Shown here piece after piece: positions 35,937 through 44,836 of a DNA stretch of 64,000 bases (positions are counted from its first letter, which is position 1; every line of letters starts with the position of its first letter). The notes under the pieces were generated by a model. The model was not told the origin of the DNA. It saw only the letters and a program-made list of their open reading frames with translations, and did no database searches. A program made the translations under genes and the position numbers. This stretch comes from Halopiger xanaduensis SH-6 (lineage in GTDB: Archaea > Halobacteriota > Halobacteria > Halobacteriales > Natrialbaceae): assembly GCF_000217715.1 (NCBI RefSeq), contig NC_015666.1:1-64000 (forward strand), given 5' to 3'.

Positions 35937-36266
35937 TTACGCCCGCCGCGTCTTGACCGCCGTCCCCGAGAGGTTGACCCAGAGCATCCCCTCGCCCATC
36001 TCCTCGTAGTCGAAGGTCGCGCCGACGACGGCGTCCGCGCCGAGTTCCTCGGCGTCCGCCCGCAGGTCGGCGATCGCTTCCTCGCGTCCCGTCTCGATCT
36101 TCTTCTCGTAGGAGCCGCTGCGCCCGCCGACGACGTCGCGAATGCCGGCCGCGATGTCGCTGACGACGTTCGCACCGATGACCGCCTCGCCGGAGACGAC
36201 GCCGCAGTACTCGACTACCTCCCGACCCTCGAGGCCGTCCGTGGTCGTGATCGTGATCTCTGCCAT
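35937..36266 (-). CDS. YbjQ/UPF0145 family protein
   Basis: Encodes 109 residues (start [20 protein letters not shown]). It matches the YbjQ family (putative heavy-metal-binding domain; small pentameric beta-rich proteins): [40 protein letters not shown] and [20 protein letters not shown]. Function is not firmly known. It sits alone upstream of the rpl7ae promoter and is co-directional with it. Confidence 0.92.
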   Translation of the reverse strand: MAEITITTTDGLEGREVVEYCGVVSGEAVIGANVVSDIAAGIRDVVGGRSGSYEKKIETGREEAIADLRADAEELGADAVVGATFDYEEMGEGMLWVNLSGTAVKTRRA

Positions 36267-36418
36267 GTACCCGTAGAGAGACGCGGCCTGGATATAAACC
36301 GGGAGTCGGAGTTTCAGGGTCGGATATCGCCGGCGAGCCGTGTGCTGCTAATCGCGGCTCCGTGTTCCCGGATGCTCGAGTCCGGAGGCTATTACTCGCG
36401 AGCCCCCAAGACCCAGCT

Positions 36419-38716
36419 ATGACCGTCGACGTCGTCGGGCACGCCGAGTCGCTCCGCGCCGAGGCGACGCGCGCGAACGAACGCCGAGCGCTGGTGCTCG
36501 CCGGCGACCGCGAACGCGGGTACGACGAACTCGAGGCCGTCCTCGACGCCCTGCCGGTCGCAATCACCGACACCACGCTCGTCGGCTCCGAGGACCGACT
36601 GCGCTGCGAGCACCTCCCGCAGGCGAACGCGGGCGAACTGCTCGGAACGACCCGCGAGGTCGTGATCCTCGACGCTCACGAGGGGCTGCGCCCGAACGCG
36701 CTCGGGAAGGTCGTCGGTGCGGTCGACGGCGGCGGCCTGCTCGTCCTCCTGACGCCGCCGCTCGAGGCGTGGTCCGACCGCCGTGGTGCGTTCGACGAGT
36801 CGCTGGCCGTTCCGCCGTTCCAGCTGTCCGAGGTCACCGGCCGGTTCCGCCGCCGACTCGTCGAGACGCTGCGAGCTCACCGCGGGATTTCGATCGTCGA
36901 CCTCGAGGGCGACCGACTCGAGTTCGACGGGCTGACCGATCCGGCACCTCGGATCGCGGCGCCGGCGCTCGAGCCGTCAGCCACCCACCGATTCCCGACC
37001 GAAGCGTACGAGGCCTGCCTGACTGTGGATCAGCTCGAGGCCGTCGACGCGTTCGAGTCGCTGCTCGCGGACGGGAGCGACGAAAGTACGGGTGCCGACC
37101 GACAAGCCGTCGTCCTCGAGGCCGACCGCGGCCGCGGGAAATCCAGCGCCGCGGGACTGGCTGCGGGCGCGTTCGCCGCCGACGGACTGGACGTTCTCGT
37201 GACCGCCCCCAACGCACGCAACGCCGCGGAAGTCTTCGAGCGTGCGAGGGAACTGTGCGAGCGGCTCGAGGACGTAGACGTAACGGCAGCGGACTCCCGC
37301 CGCCTCGAGACAACTACGGGCGGCCGCGTCCGGTTCCACGAACCCGCCGAGGCAGTCGACCGCCTCGAGACCGCTGATATCGTCGTCGTCGACGAGGCAG
37401 CCGCGCTGCCGGTCTCTCGGCTCGAGGCGTTCCTCGCGGCCGACCGCGTCGCGTTCGCGACGACGATCCACGGCTACGAGGGTGCGGGACGGGGCTTCTC
37501 CGTCCGCTTCCGAGATCGGCTCGCGGAGAGCGACCACGACGTGACCGATCGCACGCTCGTCGAGCCGATCCGGTACGCGGCGGGCGACCCCGTCGAGGTG
37601 TGGGCCTTCCGCGCGCTCTTGCTCGACGCGCGGCCGCCGGTCGCGCCGCTCGTCGCCGACGCCGACCCCGAAACCGTCGAGTATCGGCGACTCGAGCCCG
37701 ACGACCTGCTCGCCGACGAGACGCTGCTGCGCGAAACCTTCGGGTTGCTCGTGCTCGCGCACTACCGAACCGAACCGAACGACCTCGCGCGGTTGCTCGA
37801 CGCGCCGAACCTCGAGGCCCGCGCGCTGGTTCACGAGGGGCATGTCGTCAGCGTCGCCCTGCTGGCCCGCGAGGGCAACCTCGATCCCGCCACCCGGACG
37901 ATGATGTACGAGGGCGGCCGCGTGCGCGGGAACATGCTCCCCGACGTACTCACGAGCCAGCTTCGGGACGAGTCGGCTGGCGAGCCCGCAGGACTGCGCG
38001 TCGTCCGCATCGCGACCCACCACGAGGCGCGCTCGCGCGGGCTGGGATCGCGCTTGCTCGAGTGCGTGCGCGAGGAATTTGCGGACGAACTCGACTGGCT
38101 CGGAACCGGCTTCGGCGCGACGTCCGGCCTCCTCGAGTTCTGGCGCGCAAACGGCTACCGGACCGTGCACCTCTCGACGACGCGCAACGACGCCAGCGGC
38201 GAGTACTCGGCGCTCATGCTCGCGCCGACCAGCGACGCCGGGCGCGACCTCCACGACCGCCACTCGCGGTGGTTCGCCCGCCGCTTCGCCGCGCTCTGTT
38301 CGGACGCGCTGGACGACCTCGAGCCGGACGTGGCCCGCACGGCATTGCGCAGCGTCGATCGGGCCGCCGCGCCGCCGGTCGACCTGAGCGACCACGAGTG
38401 GCGCGTCGTCGCCGGCGCGGCCTACGGTCCGGGGCTGTTCGACGTCGATCCCGGTCCGTTCCGCCGGCTGGTCGTCCGGTACTTCGTCGAGGATCCCGAC
38501 GCGGTCGACCTGACGGAGCGGAAGGAACGGCTGTTCGTCCTTCGGGTGCTCCAGGGTCGCGACTGGCCGACCGTCGCGGAGCGCCTCGAGTACCACTCGC
38601 CGGGCCAGTGCATGCGCGCGCTCGGCGACGCCGTCTGCCCGCTGGTGGACTACTACGGCGCGGATGCGGGCGTGGACGCGGCGATCGAGGTACGCGAGCG
38701 CTTTAGCGAAAAGTGA
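36419..38716 (+). CDS. tmcA: tRNA(Met) cytidine acetyltransferase
   Basis: Encodes 765 residues from the ATG at 36419 (MTVDVVGHAESLRAEATRAN). It uses acetyl-CoA and ATP to make N4-acetylcytidine at the wobble base of elongator tRNA-Met (and, in some archaea, other RNAs). The DUF1726/helicase-like N-terminal part is followed by a P-loop VVLEADRGRGKSSAAGLAAG, Walker B IVVDEAAALPV, then a GNAT acetyltransferase domain (VVRIATHHEARSRGLGSRLL, LGTGFGATSGLLEFW). Length and order fit TmcA. Monocistronic. The first 19 in-frame codons upstream were rejected. Confidence 0.95.
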   Translation: MTVDVVGHAESLRAEATRANERRALVLAGDRERGYDELEAVLDALPVAITDTTLVGSEDRLRCEHLPQANAGELLGTTREVVILDAHEGLRPNALGKVVGAVDGGGLLVLLTPPLEAWSDRRGAFDESLAVPPFQLSEVTGRFRRRLVETLRAHRGISIVDLEGDRLEFDGLTDPAPRIAAPALEPSATHRFPTEAYEACLTVDQLEAVDAFESLLADGSDESTGADRQAVVLEADRGRGKSSAAGLAAGAFAADGLDVLVTAPNARNAAEVFERARELCERLEDVDVTAADSRRLETTTGGRVRFHEPAEAVDRLETADIVVVDEAAALPVSRLEAFLAADRVAFATTIHGYEGAGRGFSVRFRDRLAESDHDVTDRTLVEPIRYAAGDPVEVWAFRALLLDARPPVAPLVADADPETVEYRRLEPDDLLADETLLRETFGLLVLAHYRTEPNDLARLLDAPNLEARALVHEGHVVSVALLAREGNLDPATRTMMYEGGRVRGNMLPDVLTSQLRDESAGEPAGLRVVRIATHHEARSRGLGSRLLECVREEFADELDWLGTGFGATSGLLEFWRANGYRTVHLSTTRNDASGEYSALMLAPTSDAGRDLHDRHSRWFARRFAALCSDALDDLEPDVARTALRSVDRAAAPPVDLSDHEWRVVAGAAYGPGLFDVDPGPFRRLVVRYFVEDPDAVDLTERKERLFVLRVLQGRDWPTVAERLEYHSPGQCMRALGDAVCPLVDYYGADAGVDAAIEVRERFSEK

Positions 38717-38738
38717 ACGGGGAGGAGTAGAACCGCTC

Positions 38739-38927
38739 TCAGTCGTCGCCGAGCGACGGCGGCACCTCGAGCGCGACGACGTCGTGGCGCGTCTGCTGTC
38801 GGTGATCGTTCCCGATCGCCGCGGCGTTCTCGCGGCCGTCGGCTGTTCGTTCGAACGAACAGCCATCGCAGGTCACGAGGAATCGCTGCGTTGTGGCGCC
38901 GTCGGATGGGGTCCTGTTCGTGAGCAC
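38739..38927 (-). CDS. small zinc-finger-like protein, 62 residues
   Basis: A GTG at 38927 opens a 62-residue ORF (stop 38739-38741) containing LVTCDGCSFERTADGRENAA, then AIGNDHRQQTRHDVVALEVP. The Cys-x2-Cys and His-x6-His spacing, with FERTADGRENA, is the pattern of short haloarchaeal zinc-finger proteins of unknown function. It is too short for standard gene callers and lies inside a long low-quality minus-strand frame, so the start is tentative. It converges on tmcA. Confidence 0.6.
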   Translation of the reverse strand: MLTNRTPSDGATTQRFLVTCDGCSFERTADGRENAAAIGNDHRQQTRHDVVALEVPPSLGDD

Positions 38928-39076
38928 ACCACGCTCTTTCCCGGCAGGGCGCTTGAACCGTTCTCCGAAAGGATTTGGATCGGTCGGATCCGGAGGCTCG
39001 AGATCGCCGCGGAGCAGCCCTGTCGAGGCCGAGCAGACGGTCCTCTCGAATCGTTCGAGTCCTCGAGTACCGATCG

Positions 39077-39814
39077 TTAGGAGAGTAGCCGGCGACGGAT
39101 CGACTCCGGCAGCAGGGCCAGCGCCCAGACCACCAGCCGCCAGCGGCGGGTGACGTAGGCGTGGTTCTTCTCTTTGCGGATTGCGCCGGCGATCTGTTCG
39201 GCCGCCGTCTCCGGCGAACACTCCCAGAAGCCGCCCATCGAGAGGTCGGTGTCGACGAAGCCGGGTTCGATCGTCGTGATCGTCACGTCCGCGTCGCGGT
39301 GCTGCTGGCGGTGGCGCAGCCCCTCGAGGTACCGCGAGACGTACGCCTTGGAGGCGTTGTACGCCTGGGTGCCGCCGGTCCCGAGGTGGGCCGCGACCGA
39401 CGAGATGCCCACCAGATGGCCGTCGGCCTCGCTGGCGTGGTCGGGATAGTTCTCGAAGTACTCCAGCGCCGCCGTCGCGATCGCGGTGAAGCCGCGGACG
39501 TTGACGTCGATGGTCCGCCGCTCGGCGTCCCACTCGAGGTCGGGGTTCATCGCGGCGACGCCGGCGCTGATGACGACGAGATCGACCGCGGGCATCGCCT
39601 CGGCCAGTTCGAAGAAGCCCTCGCGAGCGTCCTCGGGGTCGAGCAGGTCCATCGTCGCGACGTAGGATTTCGTCGGCAACTCGCTGCCGATCTGTCGCAT
39701 GCGTTCGGTTCGGCGGGCTGCCAGCCCGATCTGGTATCCCTCGTCGGCGAGTTCCCGCGCCAGCGCCGCGCCGATGCCGGAGGACGCGCCGACGATGATC
39801 GCTCCGCGTGTCAT
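39077..39814 (-). CDS. SDR family oxidoreductase
   Basis: Encodes 245 residues from the ATG at 39814 (MTRGAIIVGASSGIGAALAR). Motifs are GASSGIG, the NAG-like VISAGVAAMNPD, catalytic Ser in GISSVAAHLG, and YNASKAYVSRYL (Tyr-x3-Lys). The C-terminus ends in a hydrophobic segment (RRWRLVVWALALLP), suggesting membrane association. This layout resembles bacterial/archaeal SDRs close to retinol-dehydrogenase-like enzymes; substrate unknown. It diverges from the DUF456 gene, with 76 bases between starts. Confidence 0.88.
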   Translation of the reverse strand: MTRGAIIVGASSGIGAALARELADEGYQIGLAARRTERMRQIGSELPTKSYVATMDLLDPEDAREGFFELAEAMPAVDLVVISAGVAAMNPDLEWDAERRTIDVNVRGFTAIATAALEYFENYPDHASEADGHLVGISSVAAHLGTGGTQAYNASKAYVSRYLEGLRHRQQHRDADVTITTIEPGFVDTDLSMGGFWECSPETAAEQIAGAIRKEKNHAYVTRRWRLVVWALALLPESIRRRLLS

Positions 39815-39890
39815 ACGTAGGGGTTCGGAGCCCGGTACGTAACGGTATTGAAGACGGCACGACTTTGCCGCGGCCCGCGGTAGGACCGGT

Positions 39891-40376
39891 ATGGTCGATG
39901 CGATCACCGTCGTCGCGGTCGCCTTGCTCGTCGGCGGCGTCCTCGGTACCGCCCTCCCGCTGGTCCCCGGCGGCGCGCTCTCGCTGGCGGGCGTGTTCCT
40001 CTACTGGTGGCACTCCGGCTTTACCGACCCGGGCGCGATCACGGTCGCGGCGTTGACGATCCTCGGCGCGATCGCCCTTGTCGTCGAACTCTTCGGCGGC
40101 TCGATCGCCGCGCGGGCCGGCGGCGCGTCGTGGGCGACCACGGCCGCCGCCGCGGTCGTCGGCATCGCGCTCATGATCGTCACCGGTCCGCTCGGCCTGC
40201 TCGCCGGCCTCTTCGGGACGGTCTTCGTCCTCGAGTTCGCCCGCGAGCGCACGTTCGATCACAGCGCGCGGTCGGCGATCTACACGACGATCGGCGTGCT
40301 CGCCTCGACGGCCGTGGAAGCGCTGCTGACGGCGTCGGTCCTGTTCGGGTTTCTGATCGCCGTCTTTCTCTTCTGA
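39891..40376 (+). CDS. DUF456 family membrane protein
   Basis: Encodes 161 residues, nearly all hydrophobic, with about four to five membrane helices in glycine-rich repeats (GGVLGTALPLVPGGALSLAG, GLLAGLFGTVFVLEFARER). The GALLPVLPG-like motif and the TGPLGLLAGLFGT segment with a following acidic loop are the DUF456 hallmarks. Function unknown. It diverges from the SDR gene. Confidence 0.88.
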   Translation: MVDAITVVAVALLVGGVLGTALPLVPGGALSLAGVFLYWWHSGFTDPGAITVAALTILGAIALVVELFGGSIAARAGGASWATTAAAAVVGIALMIVTGPLGLLAGLFGTVFVLEFARERTFDHSARSAIYTTIGVLASTAVEALLTASVLFGFLIAVFLF

Positions 40377-40463
40377 CTCACATTCTCTATTTCCTGAATT
40401 CAGCCCCTCTCGAGCCCGAATACGGAAGACATATGCTCAACAGTGGGTTCCCTGCGGACGGAA

Positions 40464-41360
40464 ATGAGCGCGAATCGCCGAACGCTGCTCCGGCGGGCGG
40501 GGATCATCGGAACCGGGCTACTCGCCGGTTCGGGCACCCTCGGACCCGCGGCAGCCGACAGTGCGACTGCGGGGCACATCGACGGAACGATCACTGATTT
40601 CGGCGTTCCAGTTGCTGACGCGACGGTTACACTCGCAGACGGCATCGATGCCCACACCGCAACCACCGACGAGGACGGCAGCTACGAGATCGACCTCGAG
40701 CCCGGAACGTACTACCACACGGTGACGGCCGACGGCTACCGGGGCGCGACGAGCGTCGTCGACGTCGCCGCGGACGACCCGACGACGGCGAACGTCTCCC
40801 TCGAGCGCGCGTGGGGCCCCGGCGAGGGCGAACTCGAGGTGTTCGCGACCGAGGTCGGCGGCGGGCCGACGATTCCCTGCGACGTGACGATCTACGGCGA
40901 TACCCAGTACGACGTGACGGCGCCGCTGGGATCGGTCCCGGACGGCGAGCGCTGGAACGCCGGGTTCGCCGTCGCCGAGGGCTGGTGGGAAGTTCGCGTC
41001 ACGAACGCCGAGGGCTACGACGACGGCTACGGGAAGGCGTACGTCGCGGCCGACGAGACCGCCGTGGCGGTCGTCGAACTCCGCGACGTCGACCCGTCAG
41101 GCGAATCCCGCGAACTCCCGGATTTCGGCCGATTCACCGGCACCGTCGTCGGCAACGACGAAGAACCCATCGGGGACGCGACCGTCCGCGCGGACGGAAC
41201 ACGCGTCCGGACGACCGAGGACGGAACGTTCGAGGTCGAACTCGAGCACGGTCGCCACACCGTCACCGTCGATGCGCCCGGCTACGAATCCGCGGCTGCA
41301 ACCGTCGAGGTTCGATTCGCTCGCGAGACGACGGGAACGGTCTCGCTCTCGTCACTGTAA
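40464..41360 (+). CDS. secreted protein with carboxypeptidase regulatory-like domains
   Basis: Encodes 298 residues from the ATG at 40464; a GTG at 40443 is possible. The N-terminus MSANRRTLLRRAGIIGTGLL is a Tat signal (RR-x-LLRR, then a hydrophobic stretch and an Ala-rich cleavage region). Two carboxypeptidase regulatory-like (CarbopepD_reg/prealbumin-like) beta domains follow: GTITDFGVPVADATVTLADG with TTDEDGSYEIDLEPGTYYHT, and later TVVGNDEEPIGDATVRADG with TTEDGTFEVELEHGRHTVTV. Between them lies a ~100-residue segment of unknown fold. Likely extracellular adhesive or carrier role; not assignable. Confidence 0.82.
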   Translation: MSANRRTLLRRAGIIGTGLLAGSGTLGPAAADSATAGHIDGTITDFGVPVADATVTLADGIDAHTATTDEDGSYEIDLEPGTYYHTVTADGYRGATSVVDVAADDPTTANVSLERAWGPGEGELEVFATEVGGGPTIPCDVTIYGDTQYDVTAPLGSVPDGERWNAGFAVAEGWWEVRVTNAEGYDDGYGKAYVAADETAVAVVELRDVDPSGESRELPDFGRFTGTVVGNDEEPIGDATVRADGTRVRTTEDGTFEVELEHGRHTVTVDAPGYESAAATVEVRFARETTGTVSLSSL

Positions 41361-41500
41361 CGAACAGTTCATCGCTACGGTGAGTCATCGAGGGGCGACC
41401 GTCGGTTCGGGAAGAGTTACTTATTTCACTAATATTTCAACCCTAATCCAATATTCTGTGATATTGACCTCTCAGAAGGTCATATGTTCCATAAATGTGG

Positions 41501-41508
41501 TTTAATAA
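41501..41508 (+). promoter_or_regulatory. TATA-like box of the cupredoxin-like gene
   Basis: TTTAATAA centred 28 bases before the GTG at 41532 predicts a leaderless transcript starting at that GTG, and argues against the upstream in-frame ATG at 41484. A short inverted repeat GACCT/AGGTC lies at 41466-41481. Confidence 0.6.
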
Positions 41509-41531
41509 CGCTCTGTCGTGTTCGGTCGAAC

Positions 41532-42296
41532 GTGAAGGACGCTGACCCGATCACTCGTCGCACAGTGCTCAAGATCACCGGTGTCGCCGGCGTCACGACG
41601 GCACTTGCGGGCTGTGGCGGCCCCGGTGGCGGAGGAAACGAATCGGAGGACAACGAGACCGAGACGGACACGACGACCGACGAAACGGAGACCGGCGACA
41701 ACGAGACGGAAACCGAGCCGGGAGACGAAGCGGAGAACGAAACCGAGGATAACGAAACGGACAACGAATCGGCCGAAGACGGCGGTACCGGTGAGGCCAT
41801 CGAACCCGGAACGGAGATCATGCTCGAGGGGTCGACCCAGGCCTGGACCGCCACCGAACCCGAGTCGATCGCCGACGAAGAGAACCCCACGTTGACCCTC
41901 GTGGAGGGCGAATCCTACGACATCACGTGGGAGAACGCCGACGGCGCCCAGCACAACCTCGTCATCTGGGACGACAGCGACGAGATCGTCGACGATTACG
42001 AGACCGACATGGTGAGCGAGGAGGGCGAGACCGCAACCCTCGAGATCGACGAAGTCACCAGCGAGATGGCCCAGTACGTGTGCGAGCCCCACTCCTCCAC
42101 GATGGTCGGCGATATCGAACTCGAGAGTGGAGACGGCGGCGGAATGGGCGACAACGAAACCGACGGAAACGAGTCGGCCGGCAACGAGTCTGACGAGCTC
42201 GGCGGTAACGAGTCCGACAACGAGTCGGCCGGTAACGAATCAGAAGACAACGAGTCGGACGAGAACGAATCCGACGATAACGAGTCCGACCTATAG
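41532..42296 (+). CDS. halocyanin/plastocyanin-like lipoprotein with glycosylation-rich linkers
   Basis: Encodes 254 residues from a GTG at 41532. A Tat motif (TRRTVLKITG, RR at 9-10) and lipobox ALAGC (Cys28) mark a lipid-anchored secreted protein. Residues ~30-85 are an Asn/Glu/Thr linker; ~85-200 form a cupredoxin-like domain with type-1 copper ligands His (GAQHNLVIW), Cys/His (YVCEPHSSTMVG) and Met. A final Asn-Glu-Ser-rich tail follows. The linkers contain many N-x-S/T sequons. Likely an extracellular electron carrier or a sensor. No obvious electron partner is adjacent. Confidence 0.85.
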   Translation: MKDADPITRRTVLKITGVAGVTTALAGCGGPGGGGNESEDNETETDTTTDETETGDNETETEPGDEAENETEDNETDNESAEDGGTGEAIEPGTEIMLEGSTQAWTATEPESIADEENPTLTLVEGESYDITWENADGAQHNLVIWDDSDEIVDDYETDMVSEEGETATLEIDEVTSEMAQYVCEPHSSTMVGDIELESGDGGGMGDNETDGNESAGNESDELGGNESDNESAGNESEDNESDENESDDNESDL

Positions 42297-42429
42297 AACC
42301 GCCGACGATCCAGTCGACCGATTGCACCGCGTCGGTTCCGCCTGCGGTGGTCGAATCTGATCGGCAGCCGTCTCGATTCAGTTTCGCTTTTTCGGGCGCG
42401 ACTACCCCTGACGAAACCGAGCGTCGAGC

Positions 42430-44157
42430 TTACGCGTGAGCGTAGTAGACGACGGTTTCGTCGTCGTCCTGTCGATCGATCCGCACGAAGCCGACGCGCT
42501 CGAACTGGACCATCTCGTCGGCTTCGAGGTCGCCGACGGCGGGTTCGGCGCGCCCGCGGACGTCGCCGTCCATCGTTCGCATGCGGACGGGGACGCTCTC
42601 CTCGGCCGGCACCCAGTGGATCACGTCGACGCCCTCGTCGCGGACCACGTCGATATCGTCGTCGGTGTACTCGAGGACGCCGTCGTCGAAACGGAAACAG
42701 CCCAAGCCCTTCAGCCAGACGCGGCGGTCCTCGGCGTCGTCGTCGGGTAGGTCCTCGGGCTCGAGGAGGACGGAGTCGCCGACGGGAATCTCGCGGACGC
42801 CGCGGTCCTCGTGGTCGGGGTGCAGCGGCGGGTTCGCCTCTGCGGGCGGGTCGCCGGCCAGCGGCACCTGATTGCCTTCACGGACGAGGAAGCGGCGATC
42901 GGTCTCGTCGTCGATCAGGTCGCGGTTGTTGGCGTAGATCGAACTCATCGCGAGGTCGACGTCGCTGGTCGAGGTACCGAGCTCGACCATCGCGTCGACG
43001 ATGGCTTCGCCGCGGATCCCCCGCCGACGGAGGCTCTTGATGGTGGGCGCTCGCGGGTCGTCCCAGCCGTCGAGTTCGCCTTCCTCGATCAACTCGGAGA
43101 TGGTCGAGGTGCTCATCTTCACGTCGTAGGCGTCGAGTTGGACGTGGCCCCAGTGGACGACCTCGGGGTAGTCCCAGCCGAAGTAGTCGTAGACGAACTG
43201 CTGGCGCTTCGCGGAGTCCTGGAGGTCGATCCCGCGGATGATGTGGGTGATCCCGATCAGGTGGTCGTCGATCCCCGACTGGAAGTCCAGCATCGGCCAG
43301 CAGCGGTACTCGCTGGCTTCCTCGCGCGGGTGGGGCGTGTCGATCATCCGGAAGGCGACCCAGTCGCGCAGCGCGGGGTTCTTGTGCTCGATGTCCGTTT
43401 TCACGCGCAGGACCATCTCGCCGCTCTCGTACTCGCCGTCGACCATCGCCTCGAACTCCTCTTTGACGGTCTCGGCGTCCTTGTCCCGGTGCGGGCAGGC
43501 CTCGCCGCTGTTCTTGAGCTCGGAGAACTCGTCGCCCGAACAAGAGCAGGTGTACGCGCCGTCCAGCTCGATCAGTTCCCGCGCGTGGTCGTAGTAGGTC
43601 TCGAGGCGGTCGCTGGCTCGGTAGACGTCGTCGGGCTCGAATCCGAGGTACTCGAGGTCCTCGAGGATGGCGTCGTAGGCGTCCAGATCGGGACGTTTCG
43701 TCTCGGGGTCGGTATCGTCGAAGCGGACGCAGAACCAACCGTCGTAGCGCTCCTTGTAGGTGCCGATGACGGCGGGCATCCGCGCGTGGCCGACGTGCCA
43801 CGGGCCGTTGGGGTTCGGCGCGACGCGCATCCGGACCTCGTCGTATTCGTCGGCGTTCGGAAGCGAAGGGAGGTCGTGCTCGTCTTCTTCCTCCTCGGCC
43901 TCGATCTCCTCGAGTTCCTCGGGGGCCAGTTCCTCGAGGCGCTCGCGTTTCTCCTCGTACTCGAGGTCGTTGACCCGGCCGACGACGCCGCCGATGACGC
44001 CCGGAATTTCGTCCCCGTGCGGGCGGAAGTCGGGGTTGTCGCCCATCAGCGGGCCCATGATGGCGCCGACGTCGGCGTCGCTCTCGTGTTTGACTGCGTT
44101 CAACAGCGCGTGCTTTTCGGCCTCGCGCTCGACGCGCTCTTGTAACTCGTCGTCCAT
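42430..44157 (-). CDS. gltX: glutamyl-tRNA synthetase (archaeal GluRS)
   Basis: Encodes 575 residues. The class I signature HIGH appears as HVGHAR (residues 121-126), KMSKS as KMSTST. A ~100-residue N-terminal extension and a beta-barrel anticodon-binding C-terminal domain (VREIPVGDSVLLEPEDLP onward) show the archaeal/eukaryotic GlnRS-like type rather than bacterial GluRS. It attaches Glu to tRNA-Glu and, in archaea lacking GlnRS, also tRNA-Gln. Last gene of the conserved cluster ending with idsA. Confidence 0.96.
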   Translation of the reverse strand: MDDELQERVEREAEKHALLNAVKHESDADVGAIMGPLMGDNPDFRPHGDEIPGVIGGVVGRVNDLEYEEKRERLEELAPEELEEIEAEEEEDEHDLPSLPNADEYDEVRMRVAPNPNGPWHVGHARMPAVIGTYKERYDGWFCVRFDDTDPETKRPDLDAYDAILEDLEYLGFEPDDVYRASDRLETYYDHARELIELDGAYTCSCSGDEFSELKNSGEACPHRDKDAETVKEEFEAMVDGEYESGEMVLRVKTDIEHKNPALRDWVAFRMIDTPHPREEASEYRCWPMLDFQSGIDDHLIGITHIIRGIDLQDSAKRQQFVYDYFGWDYPEVVHWGHVQLDAYDVKMSTSTISELIEEGELDGWDDPRAPTIKSLRRRGIRGEAIVDAMVELGTSTSDVDLAMSSIYANNRDLIDDETDRRFLVREGNQVPLAGDPPAEANPPLHPDHEDRGVREIPVGDSVLLEPEDLPDDDAEDRRVWLKGLGCFRFDDGVLEYTDDDIDVVRDEGVDVIHWVPAEESVPVRMRTMDGDVRGRAEPAVGDLEADEMVQFERVGFVRIDRQDDDETVVYYAHA

Positions 44158-44256
44158 TAGCGAGTGATTTGCCGCGCCCGTTCAAAATCCCCGCGGTGTC
44201 GGCGCGCCGCACCGTTCGAGACAAGCACTACCCGTTCGCAAGACGTACGGTCGCAT

Positions 44257-44742
44257 ATGCACGTCCAGTTTCCCCGGTCGGCGGGACGAGACGCGATCGT
44301 CGCGCTCGCGTTCGTCCTCGGCGTCAACGCCCTCGGTGCGCTTCCCTCGGTCTTCATCGGTTCCGACACGAGCTGGATCGATCGACCGTGGTTCTACCCG
44401 CCGTCGATCCTCTTCCCGATCGTCTGGACGCTGCTGTTTACGCTCATGGGACTCGCACTGTACCGCATCTGGCGGCGCGGCCCCTCCCGACAAGCCGTCC
44501 GCGTCGCGCTCGCCGCGTTCGGGATCCAGTTCGCGCTGAACCTCGCGTGGACGCCGGCGTTCTTCGGTCTTCAGCGGCCGGATCTCGGGATCGCCGTGAT
44601 CGCCGCGCTCTGGATCGCGATCGTGGGCACGATCGTCGCGTTCGATCGCGTCGACCGGCTCGCGGCCGCGCTCCTCGTGCCGTACCTCGGCTGGGTGTCG
44701 TTCGCAGCGGTCCTCAACTACGCCATCTACGCTGCTGGCTGA
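44257..44742 (+). CDS. tspO: TspO/MBR family membrane protein
   Basis: Encodes 161 residues from the ATG at 44257. Five hydrophobic helices are visible, with family motifs RPWFYPPSILFPIVWTLLF, LYRIWRR, FGIQFALNLAWTPAFFG and LVPYLGWVSFAAVLNYAIY. TspO proteins bind porphyrins or related ligands; the role in archaea is unknown. It sits between, and opposite to, gltX and idsA, interrupting the minus-strand cluster. Confidence 0.92.
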   Translation: MHVQFPRSAGRDAIVALAFVLGVNALGALPSVFIGSDTSWIDRPWFYPPSILFPIVWTLLFTLMGLALYRIWRRGPSRQAVRVALAAFGIQFALNLAWTPAFFGLQRPDLGIAVIAALWIAIVGTIVAFDRVDRLAAALLVPYLGWVSFAAVLNYAIYAAG

Positions 44743-44836
44743 TGACACGCGCCGCTCGAGGATCGTTCGTGGCTCGAGCCGCGAAAAATCGGGCGGACGG
44801 CTATCGCATCGCGGCGACGCCGACCGGCGTCGCTCG

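Noticed and set aside
36267-36418. Possible small RNA or gene between the YbjQ and tmcA genes
   Set aside because: Only a divergent promoter region; no ORF, hairpin or box motif stood out.
38928-40262. Long minus-strand open frame covering the SDR and DUF456 genes
   Set aside because: Only the last 62 codons (38739-38927) look protein-like; the rest is a shadow of genes on either strand.
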